A stretch of DNA of 64,000 nt from Desulfonauticus submarinus (GTDB lineage Bacteria > Desulfobacterota > Desulfovibrionia > Desulfovibrionales > Desulfonatronovibrionaceae): NCBI RefSeq assembly GCF_900104045.1, contig NZ_FNIN01000003.1, forward strand, positions 1 to 64,000. Direction: 5' to 3'. The position numbers were made by a program, and so were the translations under genes. Below are positions 17,805 through 26,644 of the stretch, one piece after another (positions within the stretch are counted from its first letter, which is position 1; each line of letters begins with the position of its first letter). The notes beneath the pieces are model-generated. The model made no database searches and had not been told where the DNA came from. It saw only the letters and a list, made by a program, of their open reading frames with translations.

Positions 17805-19157
17805 TTAATTCAAATAAAACAATATATCTTTTAAAAAAGCCAAAAGTTCTTTTTTGTTTGAAGCAAGAATTCTAACAATTGGTTCTTTACCTATATCTCC
17901 TGGATCGGCAATAAAGTTTATATTTGTTTGTGAATTTTCTCTAAAAACCTTAGCTACTCCCCAAACTAAAGTAGAGCCCTCTTGCTCTTTAACCTCTTTT
18001 GGCTCATCTTTCCTATTAAACCAAAAAATTGTATGACCAGATTTTTCAATAGCCTCTAAAATATTCTGGTTATAACGGATATTAATTGCCCACCTTAAGC
18101 TAGAATCAAATTTTAAAGCAGTTAAAACAACATTTGCCATATGAGAAGACGCTCCAAAAATTATTTCACCAAAAATAAGTTCTCCTGTATTCTTAACTGA
18201 AATCCTTCCATCAAATCCCAACACGTGTTGCTTATCTTCAGCAAATGGCAACGCACAGACTATATTTGTTCTTACCTCAGGGATAAGTTTGGGGAAACCT
18301 TTTAATTTCTGCAACTCTAAACGAAGAGCTCTAAAGTCTTCTATAAGTTCTTGTTTGGCTTGTTCTCTAAGCCAAGAGGCTAAATGGTTTACAGGACCGT
18401 GTCCTTGACCTAAAGAATAGGCTCCAGCCAAAGCAGTTAACAAAAATTTTCTCCCCAGTTCTACACTCTGTTTTAAAGTAAATCCATGTCCTAAAAATGT
18501 ACTAATAGCTGCAGATAAAGTACATCCTGTTCCATGATTATTTTTAGTTTCTATTTTACGAGATTTAAACTCAAACACTTCTCCTGAAGATAATGCCAAT
18601 CTATCACAAATAATCTTGTCTTCTAAATGCCCTCCTTTTAATAAAACAGCTTTTGCTCCTAAATCAAAAAATTTTTCAAAAATATAATCATAATCTTTTT
18701 CTCCCCTAAGAGGAATCCCAGTAAATAGCTCTGCTTCTGGAATATTGGGAGTTATAATAGTAGCTAAAGGGAAAAGATATTTTTTAAAGCTAAAAATTGC
18801 ACTTTCTTCTAAAAGTTTATGTCCACTTTGACTAACACAAACAGGATCAACCACTAAATTAAAATTATTCTTTTTTAATACAGAAGAAATACCTTCAATA
18901 ATATCAGCAGAAAACAACATACCTGTTTTTATACTCTGAACAGGCAAATCTTCCAAAACTACTTCTAATTGTTTTAAAACAAATTCAGTCTTTACTGGCT
19001 CTATGCCAAAAACTCCACAAGTATTTTGGGCAGTTAAGGCTGTAATAACACTTGCTCCATATCCTCCACACAGAGTAATAGTTTTAAGATCAGCTTGAAC
19101 ACCTGCCCCACCACTACAATCAGAACCAGCAATAGTTAAAATAACTGGAATATTCAT
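17805..19157 (-). CDS. thiDN: ThiD-ThiN fusion: HMP(-P) kinase / thiamine-phosphate synthase
   Basis: A 450-residue two-domain enzyme of thiamine synthesis. Residues 1 to about 260 are a ThiD kinase: LTIAGSDCSGGAGVQADLKT, ALTAQNTCGV, VDPVCVSQSGHKLL, LLKGGH and NNHGTGCTLSAAIS. The C-terminal 180 or so residues match ThiN, the archaeal-type thiamine-phosphate synthase: RTNIVCALP, FGASSHMANVVLTAL, RWAINIRY and a closing domain ending PIVRILASNKKELL. The second domain would replace ThiE. The gene follows glnS after 24 nt on the same strand. No TPP riboswitch is visible in front of it. This fusion is familiar in archaea and some thermophilic bacteria. Confidence 0.88.
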   Translation of the reverse strand: MNIPVILTIAGSDCSGGAGVQADLKTITLCGGYGASVITALTAQNTCGVFGIEPVKTEFVLKQLEVVLEDLPVQSIKTGMLFSADIIEGISSVLKKNNFNLVVDPVCVSQSGHKLLEESAIFSFKKYLFPLATIITPNIPEAELFTGIPLRGEKDYDYIFEKFFDLGAKAVLLKGGHLEDKIICDRLALSSGEVFEFKSRKIETKNNHGTGCTLSAAISTFLGHGFTLKQSVELGRKFLLTALAGAYSLGQGHGPVNHLASWLREQAKQELIEDFRALRLELQKLKGFPKLIPEVRTNIVCALPFAEDKQHVLGFDGRISVKNTGELIFGEIIFGASSHMANVVLTALKFDSSLRWAINIRYNQNILEAIEKSGHTIFWFNRKDEPKEVKEQEGSTLVWGVAKVFRENSQTNINFIADPGDIGKEPIVRILASNKKELLAFLKDILFYLN

Positions 19158-19181
19158 ACTAAAATATCTCTTTTTCTTTAT

Positions 19182-20870
19182 CTATTTTTTATTCAACTTT
19201 GCTTCTATTTTAGCCCAAGAATCCCTTAAAGTAACAGTTCTATTTACAATCATTTGGGTTGGTGTAGAATCTTTATCCACACAAAAATAACCAATTCTTT
19301 CAAACTGGAAGTGATCTCCTACTTTTAACTCAAACAAAGCAGGTTCAACAAGAGCCTTTACAACCTTTAAACTTTCAGGATTAAGTAATTCTTTAAAAGA
19401 TTTACCTTTTTTTTCCTCTAAACCTGGATTTTCTACTCTAAATAAACGATCATACAATCTAACGATAATTTGTCTAGCATGCCGAGCAGATACCCAATGA
19501 ATGGTTCCCTTTACCTTTCTCCCATCAGGAGAAAAGCCTCCTTTTGTAGCAGGATCATAAGTACAATGAAGCTCAACTACCTCACCATTTTCATCTTTAA
19601 TAACTTCCTGGCAAGTAATATAATAGGCATACCGCAACCTTACTTCTTTGCCAGGAGCTAAACGAAAAAATTTTCTAGGAGGATTTTCTCTAAAATCACT
19701 CCTTTCAATATATATTACTCGACTAAAAGGAACTTTCCTTGTTCCTGCAGATTCATCTTCTGGATTATTAATTGCTTCTAATTCCTCTTCTTTATCTTCT
19801 GGATAATTAGTAATAACCACCTTAAGAGGATCTAGCACGCCCATAAATCTTAAAGCTTTTTTGTTTAGATCTTCTCGTACACAGTGCTCTAGCAAAGCAT
19901 AATCCACTACACTATCACTTTTGGCTATTCCAATACGTTCACAAAAATCGCGAATAGAATCAGGAGTGAATCCCCTTCTACGCATACCAGAAATAGTAGG
20001 CATTCTAGGGTCATCCCAACCATCAACTATATTTTCCTGCACTAGCAAGTTTAATTTTCTCTTACTCATAATGGTGTAACTAAGATTTAAACGGGCAAAC
20101 TCTATTTGCCTAGGTCTAGCAGGCGTATTTAATACTTCCAAAAACCAATCATATAGAGGTCTATGATCTTCAAACTCTAAGGTACAGAGAGAATGGGTAA
20201 TACCTTCAATTGCATCTGACAAACAATGAGCAAAATCATAAGTTGGATAAATACACCATTTCTCTCCAGTGCGATGATGGGGAACTTTTTTTATTCTATA
20301 AATAACAGGATCACGCATATTTAAATTTGGAGAAGACATATCAATCTTTGCTCTTAAAACGCACTCTCCTTCTTTAAATTCTCCTTTTCTCATTTTTTCA
20401 AATAAGGTTAAATTTTCTTCAACACTACGATTTCTATACGGACTTTCCTTACCTGGTTCTGTTAATGTCCCCCGATATTCTCTAATTTCTTCTGGCGAAA
20501 GATGACAAACATAAGCCTTTCCCATTTTAATAAGAGAAACAGCATATTGATAAAATTTTTCAAAATAATCTGAGGCAAAATATAAATGTTCGTTCCAATC
20601 AAAACCAAGCCAACGTACATCTTCCTTAATGGATTCAACATATTCAGGACTTTCTTTTTCTGGGTTGGTATCATCAAATCGCAAATGACACCGGCCATTA
20701 TATTCTTGGGCTAAACCAAAATTAAGACAAATGGATTTAGCATGTCCAATATGCAAATATCCGTTTGGTTCTGGAGGAAATCTTGTAATAATTTTTTGAT
20801 GTTTACCAGAAGCTAAATCTTGCTCAATTATTTGCCTAATAAAATTACTTTTTTTAATTTTTTCTTCCAT
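19182..20870 (-). CDS. glnS: Glutaminyl-tRNA synthetase
   Basis: A 562-residue class I synthetase. The HIGH motif is at residues 40-43 within [15 protein letters not shown]. The second signature is MSKRK in [15 protein letters not shown]. The GlnRS-specific segments [11 protein letters not shown] and [35 protein letters not shown] are present, followed by the anticodon-binding beta-barrels. It charges tRNA-Gln directly, so at least part of Gln-tRNA synthesis here does not need GatCAB. It lies between birA and thiDN on the same strand. Confidence 0.96.
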   Translation of the reverse strand: MEEKIKKSNFIRQIIEQDLASGKHQKIITRFPPEPNGYLHIGHAKSICLNFGLAQEYNGRCHLRFDDTNPEKESPEYVESIKEDVRWLGFDWNEHLYFASDYFEKFYQYAVSLIKMGKAYVCHLSPEEIREYRGTLTEPGKESPYRNRSVEENLTLFEKMRKGEFKEGECVLRAKIDMSSPNLNMRDPVIYRIKKVPHHRTGEKWCIYPTYDFAHCLSDAIEGITHSLCTLEFEDHRPLYDWFLEVLNTPARPRQIEFARLNLSYTIMSKRKLNLLVQENIVDGWDDPRMPTISGMRRRGFTPDSIRDFCERIGIAKSDSVVDYALLEHCVREDLNKKALRFMGVLDPLKVVITNYPEDKEEELEAINNPEDESAGTRKVPFSRVIYIERSDFRENPPRKFFRLAPGKEVRLRYAYYITCQEVIKDENGEVVELHCTYDPATKGGFSPDGRKVKGTIHWVSARHARQIIVRLYDRLFRVENPGLEEKKGKSFKELLNPESLKVVKALVEPALFELKVGDHFQFERIGYFCVDKDSTPTQMIVNRTVTLRDSWAKIEAKLNKK

Positions 20871-20920
20871 AAAATTCTCCTTATCTTTTCCGATCTCTAA
20901 GAAAATCCAACATATATATT

Positions 20921-21664
20921 TTATTCTAATACCTTTATGATAGTTCCTGAACCTATTTGACTAATTTCTCTATCTTGAAATAATTCTAATTCACCTCGAA
21001 AGTTAACCCCAACAATTCTTCCCTCTATTTGCTCAGTTCCATTCCATACTAATACTTTTTTTCCACAAAAAGCTAAATATTTATTTAATTGCGCTTGAAA
21101 TTCTTCTCCAGCAAACAAATCAAGTTGAGAAATAAGATCCATACAACATGACTTTAACTTTATCCAGAACAAAAAAGGGTCTTGCTCTGATACAACTTCT
21201 CTTAAATTGCCAGGCGGAAATAAACCTTCTCGTTCAAGTTCATCCATCTTAGGACAAAAATTGAGATTTAGTCCAATTCCCACTAAAAAACAGTTATATC
21301 TCTCTTCTACTAAAATTCCTCCAACTTTTTTTTCTTTCAAAATTAAATCATTAGGCCATTTTATTTTTACAGGTACATTCAGCTGATTTAATGCCTTACA
21401 TAATAAAACTCCTATACCTAAAGAAATTAATCTTTCCTCCCAAGGAAAGGCCTTCCATAACCAAGAAACATAAATATTACCTTTCTTTGAAATCCACTTC
21501 CGTCTAAACTGCCCTCTTCCCTTTGTTTGCTCATAAGCAAAAACACTATCTCCTTCTTTTAATTCTCCTTCCTTAAAAAGCTTCCAACCAACATCCATTG
21601 TGGACGAACATTTATCAAATACAAATATCTTTTTTTTATTCTTAACTAAATAAATATTTTTCAA
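20921..21664 (-). CDS. birA: Biotin--[acetyl-CoA-carboxylase] ligase, single-domain BirA
   Basis: About 247 residues covering only the catalytic and C-terminal domains; the DNA-binding domain of E. coli BirA is missing, so it should not repress biotin genes. Motifs are [12 protein letters not shown] (biotinyl-AMP loop), YVSWLW, IKWPNDL and KVGGILVE. It activates biotin with ATP and attaches it to carboxylase lysines. I prefer the TTG at 21664, which has AAAGG upstream. A second TTG at 21685 adds seven residues but has no ribosome-binding site. Confidence 0.88.
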   Translation of the reverse strand: MKNIYLVKNKKKIFVFDKCSSTMDVGWKLFKEGELKEGDSVFAYEQTKGRGQFRRKWISKKGNIYVSWLWKAFPWEERLISLGIGVLLCKALNQLNVPVKIKWPNDLILKEKKVGGILVEERYNCFLVGIGLNLNFCPKMDELEREGLFPPGNLREVVSEQDPFLFWIKLKSCCMDLISQLDLFAGEEFQAQLNKYLAFCGKKVLVWNGTEQIEGRIVGVNFRGELELFQDREISQIGSGTIIKVLE

Positions 21665-21731
21665 GAGTTTTAACCTTTCTCTCAATTTAATGAAAAAATT
21701 TTTTCAAAACTTCTAAATAGACAAAATAACT

Positions 21732-21760
21732 TTAACAAGCTTCCAGTTCTCGTATTTAAT
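21732..21760 (+). promoter_or_regulatory. Promoter of the ABC-class ATPase gene
   Basis: TTAACA (21732-21737), 17-nt spacer, TTTAAT (21755-21760); each box matches five of six consensus bases. A start near 21767 leaves a leader of about 32 nt to the ATG at 21799 and excludes the TTG at 21763 as start. Confidence 0.6.
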
Positions 21761-21798
21761 CCTTGCCAAGTCTTATAAAAATAAATACTTTTTTTAGT

Positions 21799-23493
21799 AT
21801 GAGCAGTTATCAAAATCTCAAAATTATCTTAAAACGCATTCATGGTAAAGGGTATAAAGCATACAAAGAAATAAAAGGTAATTATCTCTTTCCTGATTTT
21901 ATTCTGTTTATAGATCATGTGCAGGCCGACCCATTTGCATCTCCATCCAAAATTAGGATCAGAGTCTCACAAAAAAAAGCCCTCTTCCCTAAAAATACCT
22001 ATACGCCTAAAATTAGGGCTATAGCTCTAGCTGATTACTTAACTCGAAAATTTCATGATGAAGCAAGTAAAAGTTGTTCTAAAAAAGGAACAGGGAAAAG
22101 TGGATTAATTTTAATAGATAAATGTGGTCAAGAAGTTTTAGAAAGATCTAGCTGTAAAATTACTTCAGAATATGTAGAAGTAAGATTTTATATAGGTCTT
22201 CCAGCCAAAGGAAGAACTATATTAGGACAAGAAGCTGAATACATTTTCTATAATCTACTACCTAAATTAGTTCAAAAAACTCTACTTTATCCCAACCTAA
22301 ACTCAAAAGATCTTCAAGCTCACATCACCTGTATAGAAGACCAAAGTTGGCTTCGTTCTCAACTATCTAAAAATAACCTAGTGGCATTTATTGCCAATGG
22401 AGCTATTTTACCAAGAGAAAGCGGAATCAGCGATAAACCATTACCCACTGCCATCCCTTTTATGTCTCCTCCTTCTTTGGAGGTAGAATTTAACCTACCT
22501 AATAAGGGGAAAATAAAGGGAATGGGCATTAAAAAAGGTATCACCTTAATAGTGGGAGGTGGATTTCATGGTAAATCAACCCTATTAAAAGCCTTAGAAA
22601 AAGGTGTTTACAACCATATTCCAGGTGATGGAAGAGAATTTGTTATTACAACGGAAAGTGCTGTAAAAATAAGAGCTGAAGACGGCAGAAGTATAATTAA
22701 AACAGATATTTCTCCTTTTATTTCTAACCTACCCTTTAATCAAGATACTACTAATTTTAGTACCCAAAACGCAAGTGGAAGTACATCTCAAGCCGCAAAT
22801 ATTATTGAAGCCATTGAAAGCAAAACTTTTCTTTTACTTTTAGATGAAGATACTTGTGCTACAAACTTTATGCTTAGAGATACAAGAATGCAAGAACTTG
22901 TAGATAAAAAATTTGAACCAATAACACCATTTTTAGATAGAATTCAAGAATTATATAAAAATTTTTCTATCTCCACTATATTAGTTTTAGGTGGGTGTGG
23001 AGATTATTTTGATGTTGCAGATACTGTTATTATGCTTAGAAACTATCAAGTAGTTGATGTGACATTAAAGGCAAAAAAAGTAGCCAAGCAAATTCCTCTT
23101 CAACGAAAGTCAGAAAAAATAGTTCCATTTACTACTATAAGACCTAAAATACCTCAAAAAAATTGTTTACAAGAGTTCAAAAAAGGGAAAGTTAAAGTAA
23201 AAGATATATATACTATCCTAATTAACAGAGAAAAATTAGATCTAACAGCTTTAGAACAATTAGTAGCAAAAGAACAAACCAATGCCATTAGTTATATATT
23301 AAAAAAACTTGCTCACCAAATTTCATCAAATCAATCCCTTATTTCTCAAATAGAAAAAATTCTAGAAAAGATAAATAAAGAAGGATTAGATATTTTAAAT
23401 TTAGGGAATCAGCACCCAGGTAGTCTTGCTTTACCTAGAAAACAGGAAATATTTGCTGCTTTAAATAGGTATCGAAATCTAAAAATCAAATAA
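21799..23493 (+). CDS. Predicted ATPase of the ABC class (PF09818-type)
   Basis: A 564-residue soluble protein. RIHGKGYKAYKEIKG, FPDFILFIDHVQADPFASPSKIRIRV and GGGFHGKSTLLKALEKGVYNHIPGDGREFVIT (Walker A) are characteristic of this family. FLLLLDEDTCATNFMLRD is the Walker B region and ILVLGGCGDYFDVAD the switch. There are no membrane segments and no transporter partner. The family is widespread but functionally uncharacterised. I start it at ATG 21799 (MSSYQNL), because the family begins just before the RIHGKGY segment and the promoter overlaps the upstream frame. Confidence 0.85.
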   Translation: MSSYQNLKIILKRIHGKGYKAYKEIKGNYLFPDFILFIDHVQADPFASPSKIRIRVSQKKALFPKNTYTPKIRAIALADYLTRKFHDEASKSCSKKGTGKSGLILIDKCGQEVLERSSCKITSEYVEVRFYIGLPAKGRTILGQEAEYIFYNLLPKLVQKTLLYPNLNSKDLQAHITCIEDQSWLRSQLSKNNLVAFIANGAILPRESGISDKPLPTAIPFMSPPSLEVEFNLPNKGKIKGMGIKKGITLIVGGGFHGKSTLLKALEKGVYNHIPGDGREFVITTESAVKIRAEDGRSIIKTDISPFISNLPFNQDTTNFSTQNASGSTSQAANIIEAIESKTFLLLLDEDTCATNFMLRDTRMQELVDKKFEPITPFLDRIQELYKNFSISTILVLGGCGDYFDVADTVIMLRNYQVVDVTLKAKKVAKQIPLQRKSEKIVPFTTIRPKIPQKNCLQEFKKGKVKVKDIYTILINREKLDLTALEQLVAKEQTNAISYILKKLAHQISSNQSLISQIEKILEKINKEGLDILNLGNQHPGSLALPRKQEIFAALNRYRNLKIK

Positions 23494-23506
23494 TAAACAT
23501 ATATAC

Positions 23507-24166
23507 TTATTTAAAAATATCTTTTTGCCAGCATTTCTCTGCAATTATCTTATATTTATTTAGCAAAATCTCTACTTCTCTAGGAACCAAAAAATTAATA
23601 TTCCTTTTTGTTAAAAACTTTTTTCTAATTTCAGAAGAACTGATATAAATATTCAAACAATTTAATAAAAAAATTTTATTATCATTTTTACTCCAAGAGT
23701 AATTATCTATCCTCTTTGCTCTTAAATAGATTTCTGATGTTTCTTGAATTTGGCGAAGAGCAATTTCTTTTCTTCTAACCACTATTAAATTAGCATAATT
23801 AATGAGCATATTTCCCTGATACCACGAAGGTAAAGAAATAAAATCTATATCTCCTAAAATAAAATAAAAATCTCTATTAGAATACTCTGTTTTTAAATAT
23901 TTGAGAGTTCTTACTGTATAAGAAATTCCACCTAACTTTTGTTCAAGGTCTATCACTTCTAAATTTGAAGTATTTTTAGTTGCCTCTACAAGCAACTTAA
24001 ATCTTAATTCAAAAGGTAAAAGTCCTTCTCTTACTTTATGAGGAGGAATAAAAGCAGGCATAAACCACACTCGATCTAGATCAAATTGTTCTAAACACTC
24101 TATACCCAGTCTCAAATGACCAATATGAACAGGATTAAAAGATCCACCAAGAATGCCTATTTTCAT
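23507..24166 (-). CDS. nadD: Nicotinate-nucleotide adenylyltransferase
   Basis: A 219-residue nucleotidyltransferase with GGSFNPVHIGHLRL near the start and SSSEIRKKF near the C-terminus, the two active-site signatures of NadD. It converts nicotinate mononucleotide to deamido-NAD in NAD synthesis. Its start overlaps the stop of fetB by 4 nt (ATGA), so it is the last gene of a minus-strand operon. Confidence 0.92.
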   Translation of the reverse strand: MKIGILGGSFNPVHIGHLRLGIECLEQFDLDRVWFMPAFIPPHKVREGLLPFELRFKLLVEATKNTSNLEVIDLEQKLGGISYTVRTLKYLKTEYSNRDFYFILGDIDFISLPSWYQGNMLINYANLIVVRRKEIALRQIQETSEIYLRAKRIDNYSWSKNDNKIFLLNCLNIYISSSEIRKKFLTKRNINFLVPREVEILLNKYKIIAEKCWQKDIFK

Positions 24167-24957
24167 TTTCTTTCTTTAAAAACTTCTAATTTTAAACATC
24201 CAAAGGAATCAAAACAGACCTTCACTGTAAAAAGAATTCCCAAAACAACTCCCAAAAAACCTGTGCTTAGAATAGCTAACATTATCATAATTTGATACTT
24301 TATTGCTATCTCAGGACTTGCTCCACCTAAAATAACTCCTGTCATCATTCCAGGTAAAGCCACTATGCCCATCGTAGCAATGGTAGCAATAAAAGGTTTT
24401 AAAGCTATTTTAACCCCTTCTCTTAAATAAGGTAAAATAGCTTCATAAGTAGAAGCACCCAATCCCAAGAGATAAAAATAACTCTTTTGATTTTCTTTAA
24501 TTTGACCATATAAATAAGACAAACCAATAATATTCCCCCTTAAACAATTTCCCAAAAGCATTCCTCCTAAAATAATAAAATATCTTGCTTCAAAAATATT
24601 AGGTAGTCTTAATACGAAATGATTTAAATATAAAACTAGAAGAAAGGTAGGAATAGAAAATGCAATCAAAAGAGGAAAAAATACTTTTGATACTTTTAAA
24701 GGAGTATTTTTAACAACTGAAAAAACAGCCGTAACGATCATAACACAAAACCATACAATATTTATAAAAACATTATTCCACAAAAATAAATATTTTAAAA
24801 AAATACCAATTAAAAATAGTTGTATTGTCATCCTGACAACAGAATTAGCAATATTTTTAAAAAGACCAAATTTATACACATAATCTAAACAAAATGGTAT
24901 AAAAATAAGTAAAAATACAAAAAATAAAGAAGAAAGTCCTATATCTATAGTATCCAC
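24163..24957 (-). CDS. fetB: FetB-type ABC permease (iron export family)
   Basis: A 264-residue membrane protein with six to seven hydrophobic segments and the family motif ALPGMMTGVILGGASPEIAIKYQI. The family (FetB/YbbM/UPF0014) pairs with a FetA-type ATPase; in E. coli the pair exports iron and protects against oxidative stress. It overlaps fetA by 13 nt and nadD by 4 nt. The substrate is inferred from family only; metals other than iron are possible. Confidence 0.87.
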   Translation of the reverse strand: MDTIDIGLSSLFFVFLLIFIPFCLDYVYKFGLFKNIANSVVRMTIQLFLIGIFLKYLFLWNNVFINIVWFCVMIVTAVFSVVKNTPLKVSKVFFPLLIAFSIPTFLLVLYLNHFVLRLPNIFEARYFIILGGMLLGNCLRGNIIGLSYLYGQIKENQKSYFYLLGLGASTYEAILPYLREGVKIALKPFIATIATMGIVALPGMMTGVILGGASPEIAIKYQIMIMLAILSTGFLGVVLGILFTVKVCFDSFGCLKLEVFKERK

Positions 24958-25583
24958 TCTTTTTTCTCCACATCAAAAATTTTTGCTTTTAAATGTTTTT
25001 GCCACTCTATATCATGAGAAATACTTATAACGGTAATATCTTGTGTATTGAAAAAATACTCAACTACTTTTTGTTTTAATTTTACATCTAAGGAAGAAGT
25101 TACTTCATCTAAAAAAAATATTTTTCTTTTTAGTAAAACAGCAATAGCTAAGGTTAGACGCTGTTTTTCTCCTCCAGAAAGATCATCTATCTGTTTTTGA
25201 AATATATCTTCATTCAGTTCAAATAATCTTAAACAATGAATGATTTCTGTATTTTTTGGCTTTAGACATGAATTGTGTTTTAATGAAAACACAAAGTCAA
25301 TAAAATGACTTACTTTTTGATTAGGAAGAGATACTCTTTGGTCAACATAAGCTATTTTTTTTCTAATTTTCCAAATGGAATTAGAAGTAACTGGTTCTCC
25401 ATAAAAAATAATCTTCCCTTTATCAGGCTGCTTAAATCCAAGTGCTAATTCAAATAACGTACTTTTCCCACAACCAGACTTTCCAATCAAAACAATTTTT
25501 TCATTAGAAGAAACTTTAAAATTAAAATTAGAAAATATTATTTTATCTTTAAATTTTAAATCAATGTTTTTAAATTCTAACAT
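24945..25583 (-). CDS. fetA: FetA-type ABC transporter ATPase
   Basis: A 212-residue ATPase with Walker A GKSGCGKST, signature LSGGEKQRL, Walker B KIFFLDEVTSSLD and switch histidine in ISHDIEW. The length and the adjacent fetB (13-nt overlap) fit the FetAB exporter. It follows the CoA-binding protein gene by 11 nt. Confidence 0.87.
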   Translation of the reverse strand: MLEFKNIDLKFKDKIIFSNFNFKVSSNEKIVLIGKSGCGKSTLFELALGFKQPDKGKIIFYGEPVTSNSIWKIRKKIAYVDQRVSLPNQKVSHFIDFVFSLKHNSCLKPKNTEIIHCLRLFELNEDIFQKQIDDLSGGEKQRLTLAIAVLLKRKIFFLDEVTSSLDVKLKQKVVEYFFNTQDITVISISHDIEWQKHLKAKIFDVEKKEWIL

Positions 25584-25594
25584 CTATTTATCCA

Positions 25595-26032
25595 TTATCT
25601 TGTCTTTAAAAGTATATGAACTTTTTTAAAACAAAAATTCATTACTACATTAAGTCCCTTTTCTTTTGCCAAATTATAAGCATCTTGACTAATAATCCCT
25701 TCTTGCATCCAAATATTAGAAACACCTTTTTGCAAAGCTTGATAAATAATTTCCTTAACAGCCTCTGGCTTTCTAAAAATTACAGCCGTATCTATAGAAA
25801 AAGGAATATCCAAAAGAGAGGGATAACATTTTTGTCCTAGAATTTCTGTCTGTCCTGGGTTTACAGGCACAACTTTAAACTCTTGTTTTAAAAGATAAGC
25901 AAAGACTTGATGACTAGGACGCTCTTTTTTAGGACTAGCACCAATTATAGCTAAACTTTTTGTCGCTTTGACAATATCAAATGCTTCTTGTGGCACTTGA
26001 CTATAATCAGGTAAAACACATTCTTGAACCAT
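25595..26032 (-). CDS. CoA-binding domain protein (YccU-like)
   Basis: A 145-residue single Rossmann domain. The pattern KSLAIIGASPKKERPSHQVFAYLLKQEFKVVPVNPG, PSLLDIPFSIDTAVIFRKPEAV, IWMQEGI and VMNFCFKKVH matches small CoA-binding proteins such as YccU. No catalytic function is established. It has a good AAAGGAG site and heads the CoA-binding - fetA - fetB - nadD operon. Confidence 0.87.
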   Translation of the reverse strand: MVQECVLPDYSQVPQEAFDIVKATKSLAIIGASPKKERPSHQVFAYLLKQEFKVVPVNPGQTEILGQKCYPSLLDIPFSIDTAVIFRKPEAVKEIIYQALQKGVSNIWMQEGIISQDAYNLAKEKGLNVVMNFCFKKVHILLKTR

Positions 26033-26099
26033 GATTCTACTCCTTTGTTAAAATCCAATTTTAATCTTTTTTTTCTCTATAAATCAACTAAATACTTTC

Positions 26100-26128
26100 T
26101 TGTCTCATTTTTAAAAAGCCAATATAAT
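26100..26128 (+). promoter_or_regulatory. Promoter directing a likely leaderless transcript
   Basis: TTGTCT (26100-26105), 17-nt spacer, perfect TATAAT (26123-26128). The expected first transcribed base, 6-8 nt past the -10 box, falls on or beside the ATG at 26135. Confidence 0.65.
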
Positions 26129-26134
26129 AAGTTT

Positions 26135-26542
26135 ATGAAAGAATTTATTTTTGTTTATGGTACATTAATGGCTAAAATCAACCACAAAATGCACTTTAAA
26201 TTTCGCCAATACACATCCTTTGTAGGACAAGGATTTACCTATGGAAAACTTTATCTTGTTTCCTATTACCCTGCTTTAATCTTAGATAATTCTCAAAAAA
26301 ATATAGTAAAAGGAGAAGTTTACCAAATAGAAAACCACAATCTTTTCAAATGGTTAGACAAATATGAAGGATTATTTGACAAACCTCCTCTCTATTTTAA
26401 ACAAAAGATAAAAGTCTTTTTATATCCTAAACAAGTCTCTCTTTTAGCCTGGTGTTATATTTATGCTCGCTCTAGTAAAAAACTAATATTTCTTGAAAAA
26501 GGAGATTTTTATTTTTTTTGGCAAAATAGTCATGCTAGTTAA
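26135..26542 (+). CDS. Gamma-glutamylcyclotransferase (GGCT/AIG2)-like protein
   Basis: A 135-residue protein starting MKEFIFVYGTLM, the YGTL signature of the GGCT fold, followed by GQGFTYGKLYLVSYYPALILDN, GEVYQIENHNLFKWLDKYEG and a closing WCYIYAR. The family cleaves gamma-glutamylamines, but many bacterial members are uncharacterised. A longer frame opens at 26024, but that part overlaps the divergent gene and the promoter, so the ATG at 26135 is chosen. There is no Shine-Dalgarno in front of it. Confidence 0.8.
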   Translation: MKEFIFVYGTLMAKINHKMHFKFRQYTSFVGQGFTYGKLYLVSYYPALILDNSQKNIVKGEVYQIENHNLFKWLDKYEGLFDKPPLYFKQKIKVFLYPKQVSLLAWCYIYARSSKKLIFLEKGDFYFFWQNSHAS

Positions 26543-26564
26543 AAACAAAATAAATTCAAATACC

Positions 26565-26595
26565 TTGACTAATAAAAATTTAGAACCAATATTTA
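26565..26595 (+). promoter_or_regulatory. Possible promoter of the inositol-phosphate synthase gene
   Basis: A good -35 TTGACT (26565-26570) with AT-rich -10 candidates, AATATT at 17 nt or TATTTA at 19 nt. The -10 assignment is uncertain. Confidence 0.35.
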
Positions 26596-26644
26596 ATATT
26601 TAAACACCAAACCTAGAAACTCAGGTGAGGGGGGAGGAAAACAT

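Noticed and set aside
17780-17820. Tandem AATTCAAATT-like repeats between the TetR gene and thiDN
   Set aside because: Very short and low complexity in an AT-rich gap; not distinguishable from chance.
19158-19181. Possible TPP riboswitch before thiDN
   Set aside because: Only 24 nt separate glnS and thiDN, too short for a TPP aptamer, and no CUGAGA-type core is visible.
21763-21798. Upstream TTG start for the ABC-class ATPase
   Set aside because: It would lie upstream of the transcription start predicted from TTAACA-N17-TTTAAT and adds residues not seen at the family's N-terminus.
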